From Antennarius striatus (taxonomy: Eukaryota > Chordata > Actinopteri > Lophiiformes > Antennariidae): a stretch of 64,000 nucleotides of DNA. Position 1 is the first letter of the stretch. Each line of letters begins with the position of its first letter. Under the pieces are notes generated by a model, which saw only the letters and a list, made by a program, of their open reading frames with translations, did no database searches and was not told the DNA's origin. Positions 1 through 11,400 of this stretch are shown here, piece by piece. The DNA is taken from the NCBI RefSeq assembly GCF_040054535.1, contig NC_090796.1:15837501-15901500 (forward strand), given 5' to 3'. The translations under genes were made by a program, and so were the position numbers.

Positions 1-29
1 CACAATACGACACTTTGCTCTTCACCTAC

Positions 30-1355
30 CTTGTATTTGGTGCAAAGTTCTCGGACTTTGGTGAGGTAGCCCTGATCAGGAACCACCACCCCAGCTTCCC
101 CCTGGATGGGCTCCACCATGAAAGCTGCAACGTTTGGATCCTGAAGGGCTTTCTGAGAAAAAACACATTTAAATTACATGAACTCAATCGCTTCCTACAA
201 CATGTTTTATCTTTTTTTTGGCCAACAACAGGTGTTTTCACTGAAACCACCGATGAGTACAAAAAATGCTAGAAACAAACTTTTTCCCCCCGATGAAAGA
301 AACGCCCACCGGCAGATCGACGCCGGCTGGGAACACGTACCTCTAACGCAGGCACATCGTTGAACGGGATGAGCTCGAAGCCGGGCATGTAGGGGCCGAA
401 CCCTTCGTAGCTGCTGGGGTCCGTGGAGCTGGAGATGGCGGCCATCGTGCGTCCCCAGAAGTTTCCCTCTGACCGACGGAAGAAATGAAAGTCCTTAAGG
501 GTGCAGCTAATTAGCCTCAGGGTAGGGAGTTAGGCTCAAAGCCAAGGTGTGGTGTACATTTTTGCTGGTTTCATTTGCTACGCTAATGCTAACTAAACTG
601 TTGAAAGATCCAAACAAGAGGTTTTGATATTACTGTGAAATTACATTTAAACTTACCAGCAAATATGATCTTGGCCTTGTTTTTGGGGACGCCCTTCACG
701 TTGTAGGCCCACTTGCGTGCCAGCTTGCAGGCCGTTTCTCCGCCTTCGACACCTGCAACGCAACAAAACGCTCGAATTACCAGTCTGATGAGGAAGACGA
801 TGATGATGCGATGTTTCAGGCAGTTACCGTACCTGTATTAATTGGCAGGACTTTATCATAACCGAACAGCCTGGTGATGTATTCCTCGTAGGCTCCCAGC
901 ACGTTGTTGTAGAACGCCCTAGAGGTCAGGGTGAGTTTGGAGGCCTGGGCGTTGAGCGCCGCGATGATCTCCGGGTGACAGTGACCCTGGTTCACAGAGC
1001 TGTAAGCACTCAGGAAGTCGTAATACCTGGTGCCATCCACGTCCCACACGTAGATCCCTACGGAGACAGGACGCCGGGGGCGTGTCACGCATCATGTACC
1101 GAGGAAGAACTGAACGTTACCGCTTCAGGGAGCTCCCTCACCCTTCCCTCGCTCCAAGGCCACAGGCAGCGGGTGGTAATTGTGCGCGCCGTACTTCTCC
1201 TCCCGAGCGTAGATTTCCTCTGAGGTGAGCGGGCGTTCCGTGCTCAGCTTGGAGGTGATCACGGAGGCCGATCGCGAGCTAGAATGCACGCTGCGACTGA
1301 AGACGGGAGCTGCGCGACTCAGGCCGCGGGCGAAATACAGAATCATCCCTTTCAT
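30..1355 (-). CDS. oat: OAT, ornithine aminotransferase (5' part, partial)
   Basis: This mitochondrial PLP enzyme converts ornithine and 2-oxoglutarate to glutamate semialdehyde and glutamate. Five coding exons are readable on the minus strand: 1142-1355, 833-1057, 657-752, 341-468 and 30-152. All have GT/AG borders and compatible phases (1, 1, 1, 0, 0). The first exon encodes an Arg/Ser-rich, acid-poor N-terminus typical of a mitochondrial presequence, followed by the family signature [19 protein letters not shown]. Later exons carry [41 protein letters not shown] and [17 protein letters not shown], all characteristic of OAT. The ATG at 1355 was chosen because it is the first in-frame one after a good acceptor at 1371. 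About the last 40% of the protein, including the PLP lysine, lies beyond the left edge. At the exon 3/4 junction the codon is GAG (Glu); as I recall, the human residue there is Ala. Confidence 0.95.
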
Positions 1356-2241
1356 TATTGCTCGTGGGTTCTGTTTGGAGGAGGAAAGACAAGGTGACTA
1401 ATCAAAATGGGTTTCAGAGACGAATTAATTCCTACCGATTAATCAGATGCGACAGCAGCAGAACTAAACATTCATGGTTAAAAAAGGCTGACCTCATCAT
1501 GCCTGATGGAATTCCACGGGCTTTACAGGACTGCTGAACGACACTTCCCTTTCACGTTCAACACAATACAGGCTCTGAACATCACATCATTCATTTATAC
1601 TGACATTTACTCAGGTGTTTATTAGGGCTTCATGTTAGCTTCTGGCGATAATTTGGCGTTTACTTTATGACTGACAAACAAAAGGCATCGGTGCAGGTAC
1701 ACCCTAACTCCAACAAGGACACGCAAATCTGGACTCAATACTTGCAAAACAAGTTACAGAAGGATGAGGTGGATTTTTTATTTTTTTTTGTAAGCAATCA
1801 GAACCAGGAAACTGGTTCCACATGTGCTCCATCAGTCCCGTGTGAACCCCAGTGTGAACGTGGCACATGTAAACCCGATTCCACACCGGGTCTCAACGAG
1901 GAGATCTCACAAGGTTAGACTGGGACAGGGGCTGCGTTGTGACGTCACCACGCACACCCCAGAACTCCTCTCGGGTGATAAAGAGACAAATTGATAAAAA
2001 ATAAATAAAAAGCGAATTAACGATCCAAACCGTCTCCTCAACGATTCGGAAACGTCTTGTGACGTCACGGTATGGCTGGAGACGCTGGCGAAGCTGTTTC
2101 TCATACATGCGCCACCAATTAACCGATGTCAGGCTTAGCTTGGTTAGCATTAGCACACTGGCTTCAATTTATTTACTTACATTTTACGTCACATTTCCCC
2201 TTTACGTAACGCAAACGTAGAAAGTGGAAATCGAACGATAC

Positions 2242-2330
2242 CTGTTATGTCGCCGGAGAGAAGTACACGTCCGAAGCGACCGACCGTGAAGGGATGCGTT
2301 GTGAAAGACACCGGATATATATATACCTTT
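2242..2330 (-). promoter_or_regulatory. oat: OAT non-coding first exon and TATA promoter
   Basis: On the minus strand a TATATATATA run (2315-2324) is followed about 25-30 bp downstream by a short GC-rich stretch that ends in a good splice donor (CAG|GTATCG, exon end 2242). The next exon begins after the acceptor at 1371, just upstream of the OAT start codon. This fits a TATA-driven, leader-only first exon of about 50 bases. The transcription start is inferred, not seen. Confidence 0.5.
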
Positions 2331-2340
2331 TAAGGGGAGC

Positions 2341-3570
2341 CGGAGGAGCCTGACGTAAAGGGCGGGCCTACGTCACAGGACACGCCTCCCATGATGCAAC
2401 ATTGCCATTGATCGCGGGGCCTGTCACGTGTCCTCGTGTTCCATACACGGCTCTGGTATTCGAATGTATTTTTGTCCGCGTCGGCTGCTGTTTCTCCTTC
2501 GCCTGTCGACCAGAGAATTTAAATTAATTCAGATTGAACGTAAACAAACAAACAAAATGACCCAAACCAGAAGGGAAAGACTTAAATTATTTTGCCCCCC
2601 CCCCGCCTGCTTATAAATAAAAATATTTCTTATGCCATTACCGGATGTTGCTGTCCGGATGTTTCTCTCTTAACTGGACGGTTTCACATGTAAATGGTTA
2701 ATGCCACAGTTTACGTTAGAGCAAACATCAGTTTGTGTAACACCGGGAGGGTGGTTAGAAGATGCAGTTCACCCAGATTAGCATCTGACAGGAAGTCCAG
2801 CTTTTGGTCTTTGATTCAGTTCCAAACTGGGGCACAGGTGGGTGTGTACTGGAGGCAGATCCATATGAACCTATCAAGTCTCAAGAGTGGCTCTGGTCTA
2901 CTTCTACCCCATTACATGTTCCAGGAACTGGTTTTTATTTATTTATAAGTTCACCCTGGGTGCAATTCGTTGTTTTTTTTTTGACAAATCCCACCCTGAG
3001 GTCATGCATGATCCCAAACTGAGAATAATCTATCTAATGTATACAAAGCAGCTTCAGCTATCTTTGTACACACACCTGGCCAGTGAGGCTTTTTCCCTTT
3101 AAGTTTAATATTTCTTTCGATTAAACACAGATGAGAGGTTCACCAGTTGGTGAAAATCCCTCTACCTGTTGGAATCTGACATCATAAATCCCATGACCTT
3201 CGTGACCCATGTTAAATAGTCTTGTTCTGTTTGTGTTTCTGTGTGAATAGACACAGCTGAGCAGAAAGTTCTTTGTTTATCTCATGTGATACACTTTAAA
3301 AAAACAAACATTGTGACTTCTGACAAACTCAAACCTGCTGAACTCAACATATAATTTTACAGATGATGTTGGAACATTTGTAAACTCAGACGTATAGGTA
3401 GCATTCATGCTGCCACTGAAAATTTACAGCTGTCCATAGCTGGATGTCTTTTGTTTTGATTGTTTTATCATGTATCATGAGTTGTTTGTCGTGGGTGTCT
3501 TTTCTTTACTTGAATTACCTGATCTACATAAGGTTAGTTATTTAAGCACAGTGAGGTATTTCCTGAAAGA
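2341..3570. other. Intergenic DNA upstream of OAT
   Basis: No gene or recognisable repeat was found here. A CACGTG E-box lies at about 2426-2431, close upstream of the OAT promoter. Short open frames show no family resemblance. The region becomes AT-rich away from OAT and ends where the Penelope-like element begins. Confidence 0.5.
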
Positions 3571-3651
3571 TGTCTGTGTAGGTCCTCGGTCATCCAGGTC
3601 ATGGTTATCCAAAAGCTGTTTAAGTCAATCCACTGGACGTTAAGAAAGTTC

Positions 3652-3692
3652 GTGAAGACGTTTCGTCTCTCATCCAAGAGACTTCTTCAGTT
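3652..3692 (-). ncRNA. Hammerhead-ribozyme-like hairpin of the Penelope-like element
   Basis: GTCTCT (3665-3670) and AGAGAC (3677-3682) form a perfect 6-bp inverted repeat around a 6-base loop. On the minus strand this is followed by GAAACGTC and includes GGATGAG, close to the GATGAG and GAAAC core boxes of the small hammerhead motifs reported in Penelope-like elements. The first core box deviates from the canonical CTGATGAG, so self-cleavage is uncertain. Confidence 0.4.
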
Positions 3693-3836
3693 CAGAGAGT
3701 GGCTGATAATGTCACAGATTATTAACCCTGTGGGGTGTGGTCAGTGCTATTCACATTCCAACGACCGTCGTTGACACCCGTCTGGCTCCTCAACGATTGT
3801 TGGTGGGGGTGTAAAAAGGGGGTCGAGATGTGAGTT

Positions 3837-4550
3837 TCACCTTTGTATGCTAATGAGGGTCATTAGCATGAGACCCATCACCTGGGTCAATCTGCTGAGA
3901 TAATCTTTTTGGGAAAGGACATGGTTGTAAATGGCAGAAAAGTGATGTCGCAGACCACCCCCCCTGTTCAGAGATGGCTTCTCCACTTTGACGTGGACGG
4001 CCTCTTTCACTTCTCTCTCAAACCATTTATCTTCCCTGTCCAAGATCTGAACATCTGTGTCCTGAAATGAGTGTCCCTCTTCTTTGAGGTGGGGGCAGAC
4101 TGCCGAGTCCTGTCCTGATTTGTTGACTCTTCTGTGTTGAGCCATGCGTCTGTGTAGTGGTTGTTTGGTTTCCCCTATGTAGCCATCTGAGCATTCCTCG
4201 CTGCATTTAACTGCATACACCAGATTGCTCTTCAGACTGTGTGGTGTGGGGTCTTTTGGGTGGACCAGTCTTTGTCGGAGGGTGCTGCCCGGCTTAAGAT
4301 ACACAGGGACCTTGTGTTTGCTAAAGATCCTCCTCAGCTTTTCAGACACTCCAGACACATACGGGATCCCTATACCATTGCGATTCCTCACCCCTCTGTC
4401 TTGTACATTTTCTGTAGATGTACTCAGTGGTTTCTTCCTCCAGCTGGGTTCTTCTGGCCTTGTATTTTTCCGAGATTGGAGGCTTTGAAACTTACGTCTT
4501 TGCCTTTCCTTGCTCTTCGACTGTTGAGCCATTTGGGCCTGGCTCAACAA
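3837..4550 (-). pseudogene. GIY-YIG endonuclease fragment of Penelope-like element
   Basis: This 237-codon open frame corresponds to the C-terminal third of a Penelope-like polyprotein. Its first residues are a Lys/Arg/Gln-rich linker, then NRNGIGIPYVSGVSEKLRRIF, which in the family directly follows the reverse transcriptase, and then the GIY-YIG nuclease (residues roughly 110-200). The Tyr and YIG residues and the following Arg-rich helix are present. No reverse-transcriptase motif precedes it, so it cannot supply the full activity. The family assignment rests on motif recognition. Confidence 0.8.
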
Positions 4551-4834
4551 ACTTGTGGACCTCTTGTAGGATCCTGGGTGGCAAGACTGACTTGAGTTTC
4601 ATGGAGAGCTGGTCAGCCTTCGTCTTCAGTGCTTCGATGGTGAAGTGGACCTGCCTCACTCTCTCATTTAGGAGTTGGTTTTGAGCCTTCTCCAAGATAA
4701 TGTTTGCACGGTGTCCCCTCACTGAAGATCCCAGCCATAAACTGTTGGGGATGATGTTGTTCTGGCGACATCTCAGGTTGAAAACCTCCGACTGATTAGG
4801 AAATGAGGACAATCGGCTTTGTATAAATACAGTA

Positions 4835-4990
4835 TAATTCAATTCAATTCAAAAAACTTAATTTGTCCCCAAGGGGCAATTGAAAGCACATTAAGCAGCA
4901 AAATACACATTAAACAGAAATGTACAATACAAACAGGTATGTGCAATGAGCTAATAAATATATTAAAAAACTAAAACTATTTTAAAAAGT
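4835..4990. repeat. (TTCAA)n-headed interspersed repeat tail
   Basis: A short TTCAA tandem run (about 4835-4850) leads into a stretch containing TTTGTCCCCAAGGGGCAATT, a combination that recurs in fish genomes as the end of dispersed retroposons. It abuts the Penelope-like fragment. I cannot assign the exact family. Confidence 0.4.
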
Positions 4991-5249
4991 ATCCGTCAGA
5001 AATGCTTTGTATTGTGGCAGCATATGTTAAGATAGAACTTTACTAATGTCGAAGGAAATTCAATGAAAAGTAGTTTTGTAACAAGTTGAAGAGAACAAAC
5101 GTTTTGGATTTACTAATGGAATTTAATACGTTATAATACAATCCAGTAGATGGCAGCAGTGTGAATATAAAAACAACAACGAGCGCTACAAGAATCATAG
5201 AAAAAGAAAATCTACTGTACTATGGTGAAGCTATTACTGCTGATATCTG

Positions 5250-5432
5250 CCCCTGATTGGCTTATTGGGAGAGGCTCGGCCAGATCTTAACCAATCGTCA
5301 CTGCACATAGCGAAATCAACCCAGATAATACAAGTATTAGCCAATCAAGGGCAGTCGGGGGCGGGACGTACCTTCACAGTAGTAGGTTGACTAAACTATC
5401 TCGCGCAGACGCTGTTAGGATAGCGATCCATC
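5250..5432 (+). promoter_or_regulatory. lhpp: LHPP promoter with CCAAT and GC boxes
   Basis: Upstream of the LHPP start codon lie an inverted CCAAT (ATTGG near 5256), direct CCAAT boxes near 5291 and 5341, and a GC box (GGGGGCGGGA) near 5356. No TATA box is seen. The start codon sits in ATCATGGCGGA, resembling the TISU/YY1 initiator context used by genes with very short leaders. Confidence 0.55.
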
Positions 5433-8400
5433 ATGGCGGACACTGGCTGGCCCGCCTGTTCGAAAAGTTTGAAAGGCGTCATTTTGGACCTGTGCGGCGT
5501 CTTGTATGACAGCGGGGAGTGCGGCGGGGTCGCTATTCCGGGTTCGGTTGAAGCTGTGAAAAAGTGAGTGAATAATTAGGCACTTAAGACGTTTACTAAG
5601 TGTTTATAGCCGTTCGTAGCTTAAATCCTTACAGGGCAATGTGAACGTAGCGCCGCTAGTTAGCGAAACTAGACTGTCATGGATGATTAACAGGTGTTTG
5701 ATTTGCACGGTGTTGTGTTCATCAAGGCGTCCTCTATCTATAACCCGTTTTAAAGGCTCAAGGCGTCCGACCTGCAGGTGCGCTTCTGCACCAATGAGAC
5801 CCAGGCTGCCAGACCAGCGTTTGTAGCCAAGCTCCAGAGGCTGGGCTTCGACATATCGGTGTCTGAGGTCTTCTCTCCCGCCCCGGCTTCCGTAGCAGTC
5901 CTTCAAGACAGAGGTTTACGGCCCCACCTGCTGGTGTATGATGGTAATGCCGAGGAACGCCCAATATCGCCAGTCATTTTCCTTATTAATTTATTATTAT
6001 TTATTATTTTTAATTGATATTGTTAGGTTATATTTAAACTGGCTAAAATATTGTCATGTAAACGATTAGAATAGATTTTAACAAAAATAGGTCACATTTT
6101 CTCGTTAAGCTTAAAATGTATATTGTAGTTGCCTTAACATGATTTCAGTAGTTAAGCAATCAGTAGAACTTTTTTAGGTACATTAGTATGAACCTCACCC
6201 AAAAATGACAATTGAGCCAATGAGATCATGTTAGCTGGGATTAATAGCTAGAATTGAACCAATCAAACTGGACAGTTACCAAACCATTCTGCAGGCCTCA
6301 GACTGGTATGTTTTAGAAGGCTAATATATTTTTTATTATTATATATACATAGTGGTGCACCTAAATGTATGTACTGTATTTTATACTTTCAGTAAAAATT
6401 GTGCATCTGCAGACTTTTCTTTTTTTAATATTTAAATAACACCTAAATAACCTGTTTTCATTCTTTTGCAGGACTTCTCCCTGAGTTTGAGAATGTCGAT
6501 ACGACCAACCCAAACTGCGTGGTGATTGGAGATGCGGCCGAAAAGTTTACCTACCAGAATTTGAACGATGCATTTAGGGTCCTTATAGAGCTGGAGAAAC
6601 CAGTGCTGATCTCTCTGGGCCAGGGGTAAGAGCACAGTAAAAGTCAGTCGGCGTTAAATTCTCAGTTAGATGGCGCTGCAGTGTGGAATAAAAAACGTCT
6701 TGCTCTCTGATGATGATGATGATGATGATGTTCTGCTGTCTCATAGGAGGTACTACAAGGAGACAGATGGTTTGAAACTTGATGTTGGGGTTTTCATGAA
6801 AGCTCTGGAGGTACAGCAGATCCATTTTGTTTTGATATATTTTTTCAGAATTGACATCAGTACTTTTGCATCAATTAATTGTGATTAATGATTGCTTTGT
6901 TCCAGTACGCCTGTGATGTAAAGGCTGAAGTGATTGGTAAACCATCCCCATTATTCTTCCAGAGTGTTCTGAACAACATGGGGCTTCAGCCACATGAGGT
7001 ACCTTCAGACTTTGTGATGTCCTCCACTCTAAATATTTATTATACTATCCCACTATATTTATTAAATATATTTATTACTGTGCTAGAAACAGTTTGGAGT
7101 AACTCGTGCGTGTGTACGATCAAACAACTGAGAAATAATCTGTCGCTAAATCGTTTGCAGGCACTGATGATTGGGGACGATCTGGTGAATGACGTTGGAG
7201 GCGCTCAACGCTGTGGAATGAAAGGCGTACAAGTCAGGACTGGGAAGTACAGGTGAGTGAGTACAGACATCTTGTCTAGGTGTAATGTTCTCTCCTTAGT
7301 GCAATCAATGACCAGCTGATAACAGAGGAACACTTTAGATGAGAAATCTTTAATCAGCAGGATCATGGTTCTTATTTAATCAGCTCTTCTTAGTGTTTTA
7401 GCAGACAGGAAACACTTAGAAGTCGGATCTAATATCTGCCATCTTCATCTTCTGACCTACTCATGTGCACACACCGACATTGTAGTGTGTTGTGTGCCTT
7501 GTCATTTTTGTTTTACCTTTGTTTTATGGAGTTAAATGTTATTTATACAATTTATTTTCCCTTTATAAACTGTGTTGTTTTTGCTTTTTAAATCTTGAAG
7601 CTGGTCCCCAGTGATTACGCTCTCAGGTGTTTTCTCATTTCCTGTCAGTCATTTCCTTCAGATTGATGCATGAAATAAGCGATATCTCCCTTTAATCTGT
7701 GTTTCTGTGTATCTAAGAGTGAAATTATTTCTCCCTTTTATAAAGTGTTTGCATATCATAAATCTGCAACAGTCCAGCTCTTTGAACGTATTAACAATGA
7801 AATATTAACATGTCTGAACATGTCTAGTCGTTATCTAGAGATTCATACAGGCGTTCACCAGGAGGGGGCGCTCACATACCGGCACAAGAAACCGTCCATC
7901 CTTCCGTCTTCTGAGTTTAGTGCGGTGTGTGTATGAGAGAGAGAAATTATATTTCTCATTTTAATAAGATCCTTTAGCTCATTTAAAATATGAATACAAT
8001 AATATAAATAAAGATCTGACAACTAAATACTTCAGCGTCATTTTAATGTTCTCATTGGTGCGTTGCTCATAATATTTTGTAGTTTTAGGTGACATGATGC
8101 GTGTAACATGCATGTGTGTCTGGTGTCATGTGACCACAGGATGCTGAGTAATCTGCTGAGCATCGGTTGGCCGTAATCCCGTGCTAAGAGCAGTCACCCA
8201 GTCCTTGCGGCTTTATTCCGGTGTGTACGACATGCTGGCTGCTCCACTTTCATGTGCTTAGCATGTGTTGCTGCTGGTGTGTGCACACATGTGTGTGTGA
8301 CCTCCTGTGTTACATCAGCACACTAAGTGATGCAGTATTTCGTGTTACGTGTCTTCTTCTTCAGTGTTTGGCGTGAGCGGTGTGGCGTTCGGTGACCTGT

Positions 8401-11400
8401 TCAGGCCATTATTGGCAGATTATTGGTAGTAATCATCCCAAACAGGGTTTTGAGTGATTAATTAGAGTAAAGAACCAGCTGATTAAACTAAATGAGACGC
8501 TGGATTCGGGATCATGTTGTGTTTTGGCTCCGGTGGATGATGATAATTCACTGATTGATTTACAAATAAATAAATTAATGGAGAAAAACTCGTCTTTACA
8601 GCTAATTTAAGACGTGATTAAATCAGTGGTCAAATAATTTTATGCAGCTTTTAGTCACATTATAACACATGATTCTGACTTTGTGCCAAACATAAAGACT
8701 CCCTGCTTTGTGCAACAATGTCAAAGGAAGTTGTTGTTTTTTTTAATTTACAGCTTCATGACATGCTTTGAGCAACTTGTGCATCGTGGTGAGTCTGGGG
8801 TGGAACACAAGGTGCTTGTGCTGCTAGATTTAGACATCTGAGCAACCCCAAATTTAAAATGTGGGAGCTAACTGAAAATTTATGCCCGTGGCTGTCGCTA
8901 AAGCATTTACTTTATTTATAGTTAAATGTTTGAGATAATTCCGGATCCTTCATCGGAGTGTGTTCTGTATACATTCCCTGAGAACAAGAGGAGAACCAGT
9001 GACGGTTGTGATGTTTCTGTGGGACTGTGAGAGACGACGGGACATGAGATCGTACATTTTTCAAAGCTAAACAGCCGCGGTTGAACCCGGGGCCGACGAG
9101 GAGCGGCTATAAACCAGATCTGTGAAAACACAGCTGCTTCCAAGTCACCCAGACGCTGCACAGGCCTCAGGCCTGGGGCAGATACGGCTTTGAAAGCCTC
9201 AGGCCTGGACAGGAAGGGACGGAGATACAAATCTAATCACATCAGATTATTTGAAGAACCTCTGACATGCAGTTATTTAGCAAAAGACAGAATGAGACCT
9301 GAATCGTTCGTTATCTCTTCCCTCCTTTCAGCTGAGTTTACCCCGACTTCCTGTTTTGGGAGGGTCGATGTCACATAATGATCACATTTGGATCAAACTT
9401 GTTTTGGGTCTGCAGAATAACATAATCCAGGTGATCACAGGTAAATATTTACACACTCCATTCGCTGCTTGCTGCTACTTCCAGGGAAAAAGATTGTCTT
9501 CATTCTCTGAGAAGATAAATAAACATGTTTTTTTTTCATTTATAAATGGGTGCATGTTGTCCTATTCATGCACCGCATTCACTTTCTTCTGGCGTCTGTA
9601 CATTTCCAAATGCTGGACGGCATGAATGTGTTATTTTGATAGCTGCTGCAGATTAAATCCAAGGGAATAATTGAGTGTATGTTACAGAGCGGTAACTCCA
9701 CATTGGCTGGCGGTACACGTCCCCCCTTCTTAAATAATGGGTGAAAGTTGGTTTGCTTTTCTCTCACGGGAGCCAATTTTGATATCAAAGCTTTATTGAT
9801 ACGTTAAATCAGTGGAACACAAGCTTACATGCTGAACACGTTAGCACCCTGACATTTTGAGGTACCCAGCAGCCGCTAAGTAACATTAGCATTCGCTGTG
9901 TGTCCTGAATCCAATATTCACCTTTCTTTGATGCCTTCTACTCTCTTCATTTCACATTTATCATTTCACTTATCCTTACTTTAAAGACAATTATTGCAGC
10001 TAAAAAAAATTCTCAGTCGAGAGTAAAAAAAATATCCCAAAAGGAGTGCCCTCTTGCTTCCGTTCTCTTATCGACAGTCTTGTATCCCAGACCTTGGGCA
10101 AACAGGTTCCCATCACGCTGTTGCTTCATGCGCTCATTTAAACCAGTTTAATTGCTACGGCAACCCGGCACAATTGTTTTCAGAACCTCGTGGGCTTGGC
10201 ACGCCGGCCGTCTCTTTGTGAATCCGCAGCAATCAAAGAAGTTGTGTTTCAGGCTTTTTATTCAAACACACTCTGGCTGTGTTGACACTTGAATTTGTGC
10301 CAAGAGAAAACAGCGCAGTGATGTTTCTGATCCACCAACGCAGGTATTTTGAGCGCCTGCCAGTTGGGTTGGAGGAAGTCCTTACTGGTTTCCAGTTGGA
10401 ACCTGGCAGAGAGTGCACAGCATGCATTTTCACCAACCAGCAGCAAAGAATCTTCCAAATGGTTTACAGTGTAAACCGCTCCCTCTGGCTAACGCCTGAC
10501 TGCTAATGCGACTGTTGGGAAACAGTTTTCTCATCACGCAGAGCCAGTTTTAAACGTCTCCGGAGAGCGACACGGTCCACGGCCATAGAAACCAGCAACA
10601 AGTTTGTTGGAACCGCACCCTGGTTCATGGCCTTTCTGTCGGCAGCCACCGCTAAGGGATGCTAACAGGAAGTGAGAGCAGCGTGTCAGGATACATGTTA
10701 TCACTGCGCATCAATTTTCCTTCTCTGTTTTGGAGAGTGGATATCTCTGCCACTGCACGCCACATGCTAACAATTTGCATGTTTTTTGCAGAACAAATAA
10801 ATGCAGGCTATGTTTTAAATAGTTAACCTAGAGACATCTGTAGCTGAAACCTCATGTCACTGATTGGATGATAATAAAACTGTCAATCAACTGTCAATAT
10901 ATCTGATACCGCTCAGCGAGGTTCACTCGGAACACTTTTCCCACCGTGGTTGTTCAACTAATGGACTGAAATCTACTTATCTCTCTAATGGGAATGTTGC
11001 CTTCAGATGTTAGCATTAATCTGTTAGCATACACACACTCAGACAACACACAGCCTAGGGTGAGTCTGAATGATAGCTTTAAATGCTGCATGTACCAGAG
11101 ACAATCACACTAATGACATGTAGCTCCTGGTTTTGGTGTGCACACTGGTTCGGTTTCCTGACAGCTCTGAACTTTACATGCCAGAAGCTACACGCAACAG
11201 CGTCAGTTGGAACATGCGTTTCTCAGCAGATGGTTGGTATGCAAATATACGTGCTTTATCTACGTTATCAACACAACTGCTGCTCACGCAATCGGCACCA
11301 TCAGAGCCAGCGGCGCCGAGACAGACGTGATGTTACATTCATAAAGAATGTGATTAATGATGCCCAGGAAGTCCTACGGGGTCTCCTTTGCAGGCATCAG

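Larger units (their letters stand above)
3580..4842 (-). mobile_element. Penelope-like retroelement, internally deleted
   Basis: Two overlapping minus-strand frames belong to a fish Penelope-like element. The upstream frame (4492-4842) resembles the helical region that precedes the reverse transcriptase. The downstream frame (3837-4550) carries the linker and C-terminal GIY-YIG endonuclease: VYAVKC followed by GYIGETKQPLHRRMAQHRR, then the conserved FEREVKEAVHVK and SLNRGGGLRHH blocks. The reverse-transcriptase core that should lie between them is absent, and the two parts are in different frames. The copy is therefore an internally deleted, non-autonomous relic. The 3' non-coding part (about 3580-3836) contains a hammerhead-like hairpin, annotated separately. 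Exact ends are uncertain. Confidence 0.85.
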
